This document shows, piece after piece, positions 9,698 through 17,622 of a stretch of DNA of 64,000 nt. How positions within the stretch are numbered: the first letter of the stretch is position 1; each line of letters opens with the position of its first letter. A model generated the notes under the pieces. That model searched no databases. It saw only the letters and a program-made list of their open reading frames with translations, and was not told where the DNA came from. Origin of the DNA: Leptolyngbya boryana PCC 6306 (GTDB lineage Bacteria; Cyanobacteriota; Cyanobacteriia; Leptolyngbyales; Leptolyngbyaceae); NCBI RefSeq assembly GCF_000353285.1, contig NZ_KB731324.1, positions 4,854,577-4,918,576 on the forward strand. Direction: 5' to 3'. The position numbers were made by a program, and so were the translations under genes.

Positions 9698-9931
9698 CTA
9701 ACTCAGACCCGTTGGCTTACTGCCAAAATCTACAGAAACGGGATTGCAGCCCGGAAAATTGACCGCATCCTCATCAAGAAAACCAGCGATCGCCATTTCA
9801 ATCACAGCCTCAACGGGAAAATTCACCTGCGCCGCATAAGTTAAAAGCCCCAACCGAATCTTCTCCGGCAGTCCATCTAGAAATGCTTGAGCTACCTCTG
9901 GGCTAAGATGTTCACGAGTTTGGGCTTGCAT
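9698..9931 (-). CDS. Small hypothetical protein, paralogue of the 10414 gene
   Basis: A 77-residue protein of unknown function. Its core (REHLSPEVAQAFLDGLPEKI, then NFPVEAVIEMAIAGFLDED) matches the product of the divergent gene at 10414-10635 block by block (IEHLSPVAARMMLAAFPPHI; NYPVEAVLEMADSFPEE). It has no transmembrane segment or signal peptide. The ATG lies 2 bp after the GIY-YIG stop, so the two are probably co-translated. A terminator follows. Confidence 0.65.
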   Translation of the reverse strand: MQAQTREHLSPEVAQAFLDGLPEKIRLGLLTYAAQVNFPVEAVIEMAIAGFLDEDAVNFPGCNPVSVDFGSKPTGLS

Positions 9932-9933
9932 AC

Positions 9934-10296
9934 TTATTCCTCCCGCTTCTTACGAACGTTATAGCGTGGCTGTGCAGATCGGATCATCAGTGTTTCGAGT
10001 CGATCGCCCTCTCGAAAAGACTGAATCGTGAGCAGTTCTACCGCAATACGGATATCAAAAGGACTGTAACAATCCAGAAACGCCCAAAAAAAAGCCTTAT
10101 GCCCATTATCTCGAAATCGCCGCCGCAGACTCACCGCTAACCCAATATACAAGATTCCTTCTGCTCGATGGCGCACAGCATACAACCCACCGACAGCAGG
10201 CATATTTCTAAACTCACGACTTAGCGGATAGCACTCATCAAAAGGCATCAAGGATAGCCGATTTAGAATTGTTTGGGCTTCTTCCTCTAACTGCAT
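9934..10296 (-). CDS. GIY-YIG nuclease-fold protein
   Basis: A 120-residue protein with a single GIY-YIG domain: GLYAVRHRAEGILYIGLAVSLRRRF gives the GIY and YIG strands and the conserved Arg. A later Glu (in DRLETLMI) and a C-terminal Asn (QPRYN) sit where the family has its metal-binding Glu and final motif. There is no accessory DNA-binding domain, so specificity is unknown. It is first in a two-gene operon with the 77-aa gene, and diverges from the related gene at 10414. Confidence 0.8.
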   Translation of the reverse strand: MQLEEEAQTILNRLSLMPFDECYPLSREFRNMPAVGGLYAVRHRAEGILYIGLAVSLRRRFRDNGHKAFFWAFLDCYSPFDIRIAVELLTIQSFREGDRLETLMIRSAQPRYNVRKKREE

Positions 10297-10413
10297 CGTG
10301 GTAAAGCCGCCTCTTGAAATAGATGTTCGTAAGGCGCAATTTTACCACTGTAAGATTGTGGAAGAATAAACCACTTATAAAGTCACATCTACTAGCCAGA
10401 TGAGAGATGAACC

Positions 10414-10635
10414 ATGACTTCCAGCAGTATCGAATCCTTCAATCCAGAACCAGAAACCATCGAGCATTTAAGCCCAGTTGCAGCCCGAATGATGTTAGCC
10501 GCATTTCCGCCCCACATTCAGGCAGCATTTGAACGACGTGCTAAAGCCATTAATTATCCCGTAGAAGCCGTGTTAGAAATGGCGGACAGCTTCCCTGAGG
10601 AGGCAACGCAGGTTTCCTCGACGGAGAAGCTCTAA
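10414..10635 (+). CDS. Small hypothetical protein, paralogue of the 9698 gene
   Basis: A 73-residue soluble protein sharing the HLSP...A...P..I and N(Y/F)PVEAV(L/I)EMA blocks with the product at 9698-9931. The last 15 residues are unlike the paralogue, suggesting that the 3' end has been altered. It starts 117 bp from the divergent GIY-YIG gene. No function is recognised; the pair may be small DNA- or nuclease-associated regulators. Confidence 0.55.
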   Translation: MTSSSIESFNPEPETIEHLSPVAARMMLAAFPPHIQAAFERRAKAINYPVEAVLEMADSFPEEATQVSSTEKL

Positions 10636-10708
10636 GTTTCGTCGATTGTAAACCTCGATATTAGAGTTTGCGATCGCACTCATTCGCCATTGCATCGATC
10701 GCTGAACC

Positions 10709-10771
10709 GTGATTTACGATCGCGAGAACGATCATTGCCAGTTGAACAGCTTGGGTTAGCAAGGATTCCAG
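10709..10771 (+). pseudogene. xisI fragment with a nonsense mutation
   Basis: Reads VIYDRENDHCQLNSLG, a stop, then QG, against VICDRENDHYQLVSLGWQG in the intact xisI. The Trp codon TGG has become TAG. No start or further XisI blocks flank it, so only the core survives. It lies directly upstream of the RelE-type toxin pair. Confidence 0.7.
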
Positions 10772-10808
10772 ATTAAGATGAAACTGCACGCCTATGTGAC
10801 TCGATCAA

Positions 10809-11012
10809 ATGAGCGCTCAAAACTATCCCTTTGCTCAGGAATTCATTACAGATGCGGAAGGACAAATTCGCAAGGTTGTGATTGATATTACGGATTATCG
10901 GAAGTTAATTGAAGCGATCGAAGATGAAGGACTTTATCGCGCCATGCTCGAAGCCCGTCGCGAGGAGCCTCTGAGTTTGGAAGAAGCCCGCAAGGAAATG
11001 GAAAAAGAGTGA
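10809..11012 (+). CDS. Type II antitoxin, RelB/Phd-like
   Basis: A 67-residue acidic protein (ITDAEGQIRKVVIDITDYRKLIEAIEDEGLYRAMLEARREEPLSLEEARKEMEKE). The central ITDYRKLIEAIED helix and the LSLEEARKEMEKE tail are typical of the antitoxins paired with RelE/ParE toxins in cyanobacteria. It overlaps the toxin gene by 4 bp (GTGA), the usual sign of translational coupling. Confidence 0.82.
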   Translation: MSAQNYPFAQEFITDAEGQIRKVVIDITDYRKLIEAIEDEGLYRAMLEARREEPLSLEEARKEMEKE

Positions 11013-11278
11013 ACGTTGAATACTTGCCTAAATTTCTGAAAGACTTGAAGGCACTCAAAAGTAGCACAGGATTTGAATCTATAAATTCGCTCGTATTTGA
11101 TGAGATTCCTAAATTTGAGCGATTGGAAGACATCAACAATCTGAGCAAACTTAAGGGATTTGATAATGCTTATCGAATTCGTGTAGGAGATTACCGCATT
11201 GGCTTCTTCTTTGAAGAGAACACTTTGACATTTGCTCGTGTTTTGCATCGGAGCGAGATTTATCGGTATTTTCCTTAG
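11009..11278 (+). CDS. Type II toxin, RelE/ParE family
   Basis: An 89-residue RelE-fold protein: VEYLPKFLKDLKAL at the start, YRIRVGDYRIGFFFEENTLTFARVLHRSEIYRYFP at the end. The Arg residues in RIRVGDYRI and the final HR...IYRYFP are the segment expected to act on ribosome-bound mRNA in RelE members. The start is GTG, overlapping the antitoxin stop. Whether it is an mRNA interferase or a gyrase-type ParE is not decided by the sequence. Confidence 0.85.
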   Translation: MNVEYLPKFLKDLKALKSSTGFESINSLVFDEIPKFERLEDINNLSKLKGFDNAYRIRVGDYRIGFFFEENTLTFARVLHRSEIYRYFP

Positions 11279-11303
11279 AAATGGCGGAAAGCTGGAAATC
11301 TAT

Positions 11304-11906
11304 TTACCAAATCTTCGCCATCCGCAGCACAAATCCTGGTAGTTCTGGATCACCGCTCACCATCTCAGGTTGCTCCAAAATCTCAGGCGATTGACCCCGA
11401 CGATAAACGTGAACCGTCGTGTTTTTGCGATCGATCAAAAACCCCAACACTGCCCCATTCTCGATGTACTCTTGCATCTTCGCTTGCAGTCTGCTCAGCG
11501 TATCACTCGAAGACCGAAGTTCAATCACAAAATCAGGACAAATCGGCGCAAACGAAGCTTTTTGCTCATCAGTTAACGCATTCCACCGCTCTGATCGAAT
11601 CCAGGAAGCATCTGGCGAGCGTGTCGCCCCATTCGGCAACGTAAACCCTGCACTCGAATCAAACACCTCCCCCGTCCCATCCTGCTCAGCCCATACCTCG
11701 AGTTGCGCCGTAATCTTAGCATTTCGATTGCCCGTATCCGAGAAAGCAGGCGGCATAATAATCACTTCTCCCTTCGCCGTCCGCTCAATTCGCAAATCTC
11801 GATTCGCTAGGCAAAACTCATAAAACTGCTTGTCTGTCATCTGTACCAGCGCCGGAAAGCTAACGGTTAAAGGAATTGGCTCCGATTGAATCAGCAACGT
11901 CGTCAT
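11304..11906 (-). CDS. Uma2-family (DUF820) putative endonuclease
   Basis: A 200-residue PD-(D/E)XK-fold protein of a family greatly expanded in cyanobacteria. ERTAKGEVIIMPPA, TRSPDASWI, CPDFVIELRSSSDTL and MQEYIENGAVLGFLIDRKN are its usual blocks; the Asp in SPDAS and the Glu in FVIELRS are the metal-site candidates. The ATG at 11904-11906 (MTTLLIQSEP) matches the family; the frame is open upstream without similarity. A second member lies at 41612. Biological role unknown. Confidence 0.85.
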   Translation of the reverse strand: MTTLLIQSEPIPLTVSFPALVQMTDKQFYEFCLANRDLRIERTAKGEVIIMPPAFSDTGNRNAKITAQLEVWAEQDGTGEVFDSSAGFTLPNGATRSPDASWIRSERWNALTDEQKASFAPICPDFVIELRSSSDTLSRLQAKMQEYIENGAVLGFLIDRKNTTVHVYRRGQSPEILEQPEMVSGDPELPGFVLRMAKIW

Positions 11907-12070
11907 GATTCCTGCTCCCGACTCAGTACATTTACACTTCAAATGTAATCCTAATTCTAGACGAACTGATTCCGAACTCACGAGCCAATTGAGCGATCGC
12001 CCACCTTTCACCCAAATCCTCAGACCTTCTTGTGTAGAATCATCGCCATTACGAACCGAGAAAACTAATC

Positions 12071-12562
12071 ATGAAAGTTTTACTTCGACTCCGGGATGCA
12101 CTTCTCACCGTTCCAACGTGGAGAGATTGGCAAGAAGCGCTCGTACTCCTCACACTCTTCGGCGCAATTTATTTACCGATCGGTTTCAGCCTAAACTTCC
12201 TCAAGTTCCAACCCGAGTCAAACTGGCAAACGATCATTTCCGTTCTCTTCAGTTCGTTCTGGATGCCGGGAGTAAATGAAGAACTTTTATTTCGAGGCTT
12301 GCTGATTCCTCGGACTGGATCGCAAAAATGGGCGATCTCTTTTAGTTGGCTTTTATTTTTGGTCTATCACCTGCATCCCTTCGTGCCTGCATTCTTCCGA
12401 ACACCTGCTTTTTTGATCGGCGCAGGACTTGTGGGAATAGTCTGTACGATTTCTTATCTCAGAAGCAAATCGGTCTGGACAGCGATCGTCTTGCATTGGT
12501 CGATCGTTGCTACTTGGCTGTTAGTGCTAGGTGGATTAGATTTATTTCGCTCGCAGAGGTAG
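12071..12562 (+). CDS. CPBP (Abi/CAAX) intramembrane metalloprotease
   Basis: A 163-residue membrane protein with about four to five helices. NEELLFRG near residue 70 is the EExxxR motif, FLVYHLH holds the second-motif His, and VLHWSIV the third. It is shorter than many family members. Cyanobacterial CPBP proteases sit in bacteriocin clusters or act alone; no peptide gene is seen here. It converges on the truncated hepT. Confidence 0.85.
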   Translation: MKVLLRLRDALLTVPTWRDWQEALVLLTLFGAIYLPIGFSLNFLKFQPESNWQTIISVLFSSFWMPGVNEELLFRGLLIPRTGSQKWAISFSWLLFLVYHLHPFVPAFFRTPAFLIGAGLVGIVCTISYLRSKSVWTAIVLHWSIVATWLLVLGGLDLFRSQR

Positions 12563-12573
12563 CAAGCGTAGAT

Positions 12574-12645
12574 TCATAAATTTGGCGACTTCGCGATCGC
12601 ATCCAAAATATCCTGAAGATAGTCCTCCATATATCGTTGACTCAC
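12574..12645 (-). pseudogene. hepT: Truncated HepT (HEPN toxin), 23 codons left
   Basis: A GTG start overlaps the mntA stop (GTGA) as in intact HEPN/MNT pairs and reads MSQRYMEDYLQDILDAIAK, the standard HepT N-terminus. Four codons later it ends at TGA, only 11 bp from the end of the convergent CPBP gene. The catalytic RX4-6H motif, which lies in the C-terminal half, is gone. It marks a deletion junction. Confidence 0.7.
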
Positions 12646-12935
12646 AGATAAACAACCTCTGCTAAAATCCGTTCCCCAATCCGAGGCTTCAAGCCAGATT
12701 TATGAACTAAATCCACTTTGATGCCGAGACTATCACTGAGGTAGTTCTCCAAAGTGACAAACTTCAATAAACTGGGTATCTCAGAAAACTCCACCAGCAA
12801 ATCGACATCACTCGTCTCTGTCTGCTCTTGCCTCACATAAGAACCAAAAATGCCCAGTTCTTTCACTTGATAGCGCTCTTGCAGAATTGGCTTATGCTGC
12901 ACCAGCCATTGTCGAATTTCCTCTAAATTTTTCAT
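12642..12935 (-). CDS. mntA: MntA-like minimal nucleotidyltransferase (antitoxin of a HEPN/MNT pair)
   Basis: A 97-residue minimal nucleotidyltransferase with GSYVRQEQTETSDVDLLVEF: the GS and DxD residues are present, so it should bind nucleotide and metal. In HEPN/MNT modules the MNT protein neutralises HepT by adding AMP to it. Here the downstream hepT is truncated, so the antitoxin is left without its target in this locus. Confidence 0.85.
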   Translation of the reverse strand: MKNLEEIRQWLVQHKPILQERYQVKELGIFGSYVRQEQTETSDVDLLVEFSEIPSLLKFVTLENYLSDSLGIKVDLVHKSGLKPRIGERILAEVVYL

Positions 12936-13144
12936 CGCATTTTATCTGGCTCATCTTCATAGATCCTAATTTATCGATCGATCGTCTACTGCGATCGACC
13001 CATTCACCCGGAAAATAGCGAATCGTAACCTGAGAGATCCTTAAGTTATGCTAGCAAAATGCTTTCACAACTTTTGATTACGTCGATCGCGCCTCAGATC
13101 ACGGTATTGTGATCAATAGCGATCGAGAAAATTCTTTTTTAACA

Positions 13145-14335
13145 ATGACCCTAGTTCCTCACAAGAAAGCAAAAGCGCTAAAACCGTCGAGCCGTCGTCC
13201 TGCGAAAGAACTGTGCAGCGAATGTGGATTGTGCGACACCTACTATATTCACTACGTTAAAGAAGCCTGCGCGTTTATCAATCAGCAGATCCCCGAACTC
13301 GAAACTCAAACGCACGGACGCAGCCGAGATCTAGAAAACGAAGACGATCTGTATTTCGGAGTCAGCCAAGACATGATGGCAGCCCGCAAAACAGAACCGA
13401 TTCCCGGAGCGCAATGGACAGGAATTGTCAGCACGATCGCCATTGAAATGCTGACTCGCGGCATGGTCGAAGGGGTCGTCTGCGTTCAAAATACCGAAGA
13501 AGACCGATTCCAACCCAAACCCATCATCGCCACAACACCAGAAGAAATTCTCGCAGCTCGGGTCAATAAGCCAACACTTTCCCCGAATCTCTCAGTTTTA
13601 GAGCAGATCGAACAATCGGGAATGAAACGGCTTCTCGTCATCGGAGTCGGGTGTCAAATTCAAGCTTTGAGAGCCGTTGAGAAAAAACTGGGGCTTGAGA
13701 AGCTTTATGTTTTAGGCACACCTTGCACCGATAATGTCACCCGTGCCGGCTTGCAGAAATTCTTAGACACCACCAGTCGATCGCCCGAAACCGTAGTCTA
13801 CTACGAATTCATGCAAGACTTCCAAGTGCATTTCAAACACGAAGACGGCTCAACTGAATTAGTCCCCTTCTTTGGCTTGAAAACAAACGAACTCAAAGAC
13901 GTGTTTGCACCCTCTTGTCTCAGTTGCTTTGACTATGTAAATTCGTTAGCCGATTTAGTCGTTGGCTATATGGGTGCGCCGTTTGGGTGGCAGTGGATTG
14001 TCGTGAGAAACGATCGCGGACAAGAAATGCTCGATCTCGTTCAAGACCAGATTGAAACTCAACCCGTGATGTCAAAAGGCGATCGACGTCAAGCCGTCCA
14101 GCAAAGTATTCCGGCTTACGATAAAGCAGTCACATTGCCGATGTGGGCAGCAAAGCTCATGGGTGTTGTAATTGAGAAAATCGGGCCGAAAGGATTGGAA
14201 TATGCGCGCTTCTCGATCGATTCTCATTTCACTCGCAATTATTTGTATGTGAAACGCAATCATCCTGAAAAACTAGAGCAACATGTTCCCGACTATGCAA
14301 AACGCATCGTCGAACAATATAAATTGCCGGATTGA
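13145..14335 (+). CDS. bciB: 3,8-divinyl (proto)chlorophyllide 8-vinyl reductase, ferredoxin type (BciB)
   Basis: Reduces the 8-vinyl group of chlorophyll precursors with ferredoxin, using FAD and two [4Fe-4S] clusters. The 396-residue protein belongs to the F420 hydrogenase beta-subunit family: CSECGLCDTYYI near 25, GVGCQIQALRAVEK and GTPCTDN in the middle, PSCLSCFDYVNSLADLVVGYMG near 260-280. The nearest homologues are BciB (slr1923 type) and plant hydroxymethyl-chlorophyll reductase; cyanobacterial members act as the former. I chose the ATG at 13145 (MTLVPHKKAK) over an upstream GTG at 13109, since family similarity begins near here. It converges on the LysR gene. Confidence 0.88.
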   Translation: MTLVPHKKAKALKPSSRRPAKELCSECGLCDTYYIHYVKEACAFINQQIPELETQTHGRSRDLENEDDLYFGVSQDMMAARKTEPIPGAQWTGIVSTIAIEMLTRGMVEGVVCVQNTEEDRFQPKPIIATTPEEILAARVNKPTLSPNLSVLEQIEQSGMKRLLVIGVGCQIQALRAVEKKLGLEKLYVLGTPCTDNVTRAGLQKFLDTTSRSPETVVYYEFMQDFQVHFKHEDGSTELVPFFGLKTNELKDVFAPSCLSCFDYVNSLADLVVGYMGAPFGWQWIVVRNDRGQEMLDLVQDQIETQPVMSKGDRRQAVQQSIPAYDKAVTLPMWAAKLMGVVIEKIGPKGLEYARFSIDSHFTRNYLYVKRNHPEKLEQHVPDYAKRIVEQYKLPD

Positions 14336-14347
14336 AGCTGAAGCCGT

Positions 14348-14382
14348 TAGAAGTTGGAAGTGTTGAAGCACTCCAACTTCTA
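14348..14382. terminator. Inverted repeat between convergent bciB and LysR gene
   Basis: TAGAAGTTGGA and TCCAACTTCTA form an 11-bp perfect stem with GTG/CAC able to extend inside. It sits in the 64-bp gap between two convergent genes. There is no T-tract, so efficiency as an intrinsic terminator is uncertain. Confidence 0.5.
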
Positions 14383-14399
14383 GCTCCACTGAACAAGAG

Positions 14400-15353
14400 C
14401 TACACCTCAACTTTTTGCGGTTGCTGTTGTTCCATGCCCAGCAGCGAAGTTGCCTCAGCTACCTGCTTCCCTTCATTCATCAAGTAGTCGTAGAAGGCTT
14501 TCGCGATCGCAGAAAGCTGCTTTCCAGACGGATGCACCACATACCAAGACCGCTCGATCGGAAATCCTTCAACATCCAAAATCGTCAGTTGATTATTTAA
14601 CCCTTCCAGCGCCAGCGTATGCTTTGAGAGAACAGATAATCCCATTCCACCCGCGATCGCCTGCTTAATCGCCTCATTGCTGCCCAAATCGAGCTTCACC
14701 TTCAAGGGCAACCCGTGAGCATCAAACAACTTCTGCACCGCCTTGCGCGTCCCCGATCCGGGTTCCCGCATAATAAACGGCTCCTCACAAATCCGTGAAA
14801 TCGGAATATTCTTCTCATGTGCGAGCGGATGCGTCCGGGGAGCAAGTACCACCAGCGGGTTCTCCATAAATGGCTCACAATGAGCATCCGAATCATCCGG
14901 CAACTGACTCAGAATGTACAAATCATCCCGATTATCTGCCAAGCTATCTAGCACGTACTGATGGTTCGTTACCGTCAGCGACACATCGATCCCTGGATAC
15001 CGCTGACAAAACGGCCCCAAAATTCTCGGAATCACATACTTCGCAGTGGTAACGACCGCAAGGCGCAACGTCCCCTGCTTCAACCCTTTGAGATCAGCCA
15101 CCGAAATCTGAAACTGATCCAGCCGTTCAAACACATCTCGACAAGTCGAGTACAACTCTTTGCCCGCTGCCGTCAGATACAGACGTTTACCTACTTGTTC
15201 AAAGAGCGGCAATCCAACTGTTTTCGACAGTTGTTTGACTTGCATCGAGACGGTTGGCTGAGTGAGAAACAATTCCTCAGCGGCGCGTGTAAAACTACTA
15301 TGACGTGCGACCGCTTCAAAAACTTTTAGTTGGTGCAATGTAGCATTTTGCAA
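14400..15353 (-). CDS. cmpR: LysR-type regulator of carbon acquisition, CmpR-like
   Basis: A 317-residue LysR protein: HTH at residues 3-62 (LHQLKVFEAVARHSSFTRAAEELFLTQPTVS...), effector domain from about 92. LKGLKQGTLRLAVVTTAKYVIPRILGPFCQRYPGIDV is characteristic of the CmpR/RbcR/NdhR branch. In this branch the effectors are photorespiratory or Calvin-cycle metabolites (2-phosphoglycolate, RuBP, 2-oxoglutarate; known for the family). It adjoins the CO2-uptake genes, as a CmpR homologue does near the ccm locus of Anabaena. CmpR versus NdhR/CcmR cannot be settled without a tree. A palindrome upstream (15426-15467) may be an autoregulatory site. Confidence 0.8.
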   Translation of the reverse strand: MQNATLHQLKVFEAVARHSSFTRAAEELFLTQPTVSMQVKQLSKTVGLPLFEQVGKRLYLTAAGKELYSTCRDVFERLDQFQISVADLKGLKQGTLRLAVVTTAKYVIPRILGPFCQRYPGIDVSLTVTNHQYVLDSLADNRDDLYILSQLPDDSDAHCEPFMENPLVVLAPRTHPLAHEKNIPISRICEEPFIMREPGSGTRKAVQKLFDAHGLPLKVKLDLGSNEAIKQAIAGGMGLSVLSKHTLALEGLNNQLTILDVEGFPIERSWYVVHPSGKQLSAIAKAFYDYLMNEGKQVAEATSLLGMEQQQPQKVEV

Positions 15354-15742
15354 AGCGAACTCTCCTAATTCGAGAAATGGCAGATTGACAAGCGGAAAAA
15401 ACTTTTAATCGGAGCATCAAAAAACCACTGTATAGAATCAAATCTATGTTTTTCATAGACAACAGTGATTTTTTCTTATAGGTTTTGTAGCTATGATAAT
15501 GCATAAGAGCATATTGCTCCCTTCCAATCTGGCGTTGTACGATTCAAAGTTTTGTCGGAGCGAGTCGCAGATTGTAGTTTTTGCAGTCCGTTGCTTCCCT
15601 TCAGTCTATGGCGTGCAACGCTTTCCTTATGGCTGCTAACAGAGATTTTCTAACTGAACTGAATTAGCGTCCGGTTGGTATGTGATGCTAATGGTGTGAA
15701 AAATTCTAGCCTCCCTTTTGTCCTTTATTTTGCGATCGCACT
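15354..15742. promoter_or_regulatory. Divergent intergenic region with LysR-type palindromes
   Basis: 389 bp between the LysR gene and the fasciclin gene. TCTATG-N5-CATAGA (15443-15459) lies within a wider CACTGT...ACAGTG inverted repeat (15426-15467), about 75-115 bp upstream of the LysR start; this is the usual geometry for LysR autoregulation. No gene, tRNA or riboswitch was seen in the rest (15500-15742). Confidence 0.45.
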
Positions 15743-16144
15743 ATGGCAGACATTGTTGATATTGCAGTTGGCGCGGGTTCGTTTACGACATTAGTAACGG
15801 CAGTTCAAGCCGCGAATCTAGTCGATGCGCTGAAAAGCCCGGGACCATTTACGGTGTTTGCACCGAACGACGAAGCGTTTGCTAAGCTTCCTCCTGGAAC
15901 CATTCAAACGTTAGTGCAAAACATCCCTCAATTAGCTCGCATCCTGACGTTTCATGTCGTAGCTGGTAAGTACATGAAAGCCGATTTAGAGAAACTCGGA
16001 TCGCTGCCTTCGCTCGAAGGCTCACCGATTCCATTTCATTTTGAGGATGGGTTCGAGGTGAAGAATGCAACCGTCTTAGCAGCAGATATCGAGGCAGATA
16101 ACGGCGTGATTCATGTGATTGATACCGTGATTCTGATGGGTTAG
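15743..16144 (+). CDS. cupS: Fasciclin-domain protein, CupS-like
   Basis: A 133-residue single FAS1 domain: [54 protein letters not shown] and [14 protein letters not shown]. It has no signal peptide, fitting a cytoplasmic or thylakoid-face subunit. CupS, the small subunit of NDH-1MS, has this fold and is encoded next to cupA in Synechocystis. Here the gene is beside cupA but on the opposite strand, convergent with it, so it is not in the ndhF3 operon. A generic FAS1 protein is the alternative. Confidence 0.65.
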   Translation: MADIVDIAVGAGSFTTLVTAVQAANLVDALKSPGPFTVFAPNDEAFAKLPPGTIQTLVQNIPQLARILTFHVVAGKYMKADLEKLGSLPSLEGSPIPFHFEDGFEVKNATVLAADIEADNGVIHVIDTVILMG

Positions 16145-16160
16145 ATATCGGGTGAGTTTG

Positions 16161-16196
16161 AAAGAACGATCGTCTAAATGACGATCGTTCTTTTTT
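16161..16196 (+). terminator. Strong rho-independent terminator after the fasciclin gene
   Basis: AAAGAACGATCGTC and its complement (16180-16193) form a 14-bp perfect stem with a 5-nt loop, running into a six-T tract on the plus strand. It begins 17 bp after the fasciclin stop and can also serve the convergent cupA transcript, though with a shorter T-tract. Confidence 0.88.
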
Positions 16197-16259
16197 GTGG
16201 AATGAAGCTACGTTGTCAGGCATATCGCCCTCTGCAATTCCTGACAACAGCGCGTCATT

Positions 16260-17561
16260 TTACCGATAATCCTGGCTTTGAATCTCCCGGATTCGGGATT
16301 CTGGGCGCAAGAATCGATCCAACTGAGATTCAAAGAACCGTCGATTCGCCATCAAGTGATTCGGATTTGTATCATCCAATGGATACAGCAATGCACAGCG
16401 TAATGCCTGAATCACGGCAGAGGTGACACAATACATCGATCGCTGAAAACTGACGGCAAGCTGCACCAGCATGTCATCCTCACCGCGACAATGCTGCTTG
16501 TAATAGTCCACCAAATAAGGCGGCAAGAAGTGCAACATATCCTGAGCTAAGAATGTCGGCGGAATTCCAGCCGTTCCCACTGGAAACTTGTCCGCATACA
16601 GAACACCGTAATGGAAGTCCTTTTGATCGTCAGGAACCTGTTTTGCCTGAGCGTTGTAGGACTTCGTCCCTCGGAACGGAGACGTTCTGTAAAAGACAGC
16701 TTCTACATAAGGCAACGCTGCCTCATATAACCAAGTGAATCCTTTTGACTTAGGAATAATTTCAAAGCATTCACCATCAATGTACACATGATGATAAATT
16801 GGACGACCTGCGATCGCGAAAATTCCATTCACAAGGAAGTCCATCGCTTGCGGGACAGTCGCTATCTTCCCTTCATCATACAAATCTGACATCTCGAAGA
16901 ATACAGGAGCCATCACTTCCCAGAACAATCCGAGATTCGCATAGTACGATGCTTGACGGCACTGTTCCATAAACATATCTGGGAACAGCTTGTACAATCC
17001 TGCCATCACTGGATTCTTACGGAAATAAGCCTTGATGGCGCGATCGGCATTCGCCTTGTATTCATCGCTATCGAGATACGGATCGAACTGATTCACCGGA
17101 ACATACATGCCACGATGCCACAACATCGATCGCATACATTCTTCCGCAAACTCCATGTTGATGCGATCGTGCCAAAGGTGATGCAACGCGCGCGGCAATT
17201 TCTGATTGAGTTCGCCCTTTTCCATAAACTCAATCAGTTCTGGATGCGCTTCTGCTGTGCCTCGCCAAATCCGCAGATCAGCGTCATCGCCTGCATAGTG
17301 ATTGTGGCGCTTCATATACTCATCTGAGATGAAATATTTGAAGATGGGCAGCGGATTCAGAAACACTTGCTCACCGATATAGAGCAAATCGCGCCAGTAA
17401 AAATCCATTGGCACAGCATACGCTTTGTATAGCCCAATAATCTGCATCAGATTCTCAGGCGTATCGGGAAGCATTGCACCCCCTGCTTCCAAACGATGAA
17501 TCACGTCAGCAAAAGGATGCTGTGATGGGGGCAGCTTCGTGCGAGGAGCGGGCATGTTCAT
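16260..17561 (-). CDS. cupA: CO2 hydration protein CupA (ChpY) of NDH-1MS
   Basis: Zinc-dependent CO2-hydrating subunit that docks on NdhF3/NdhD3 in the thylakoid and converts CO2 to bicarbonate. Length is 433. DTPENLMQIIGLYKAYAVPMDFYWRDLLYIGEQVFLNP is the CupA-type N-terminus. The HHLWHDRIN block (His128...Arg133), shared with CupB, aligns with the His/Arg pair reported at the active site of the Thermosynechococcus complex (family knowledge). It contains the roughly 50-residue segment around 80-125 that CupB lacks, which supports the CupA call. It is last in ndhF3-ndhD3-cupA. Confidence 0.93.
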   Translation of the reverse strand: MNMPAPRTKLPPSQHPFADVIHRLEAGGAMLPDTPENLMQIIGLYKAYAVPMDFYWRDLLYIGEQVFLNPLPIFKYFISDEYMKRHNHYAGDDADLRIWRGTAEAHPELIEFMEKGELNQKLPRALHHLWHDRINMEFAEECMRSMLWHRGMYVPVNQFDPYLDSDEYKANADRAIKAYFRKNPVMAGLYKLFPDMFMEQCRQASYYANLGLFWEVMAPVFFEMSDLYDEGKIATVPQAMDFLVNGIFAIAGRPIYHHVYIDGECFEIIPKSKGFTWLYEAALPYVEAVFYRTSPFRGTKSYNAQAKQVPDDQKDFHYGVLYADKFPVGTAGIPPTFLAQDMLHFLPPYLVDYYKQHCRGEDDMLVQLAVSFQRSMYCVTSAVIQALRCALLYPLDDTNPNHLMANRRFFESQLDRFLRPESRIREIQSQDYR

Positions 17562-17622
17562 GGTCAGTTCTCTCCTGGATCAAGAATGCAAATGAGCGAT
17601 CGATGATGGGTATCTGACCGTA

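Noticed and set aside
6955-12935. A single defence island or prophage covering the accessory stretch
   Set aside because: No integrase, attachment repeats or structural phage genes; HIP1 sites persist throughout, so it looks like an old patchwork rather than one transferred unit.
15500-15742. Possible riboswitch or small RNA upstream of the fasciclin gene
   Set aside because: Several short inverted repeats can be drawn, but none is long or followed by a T-run, and no known motif was recognised.
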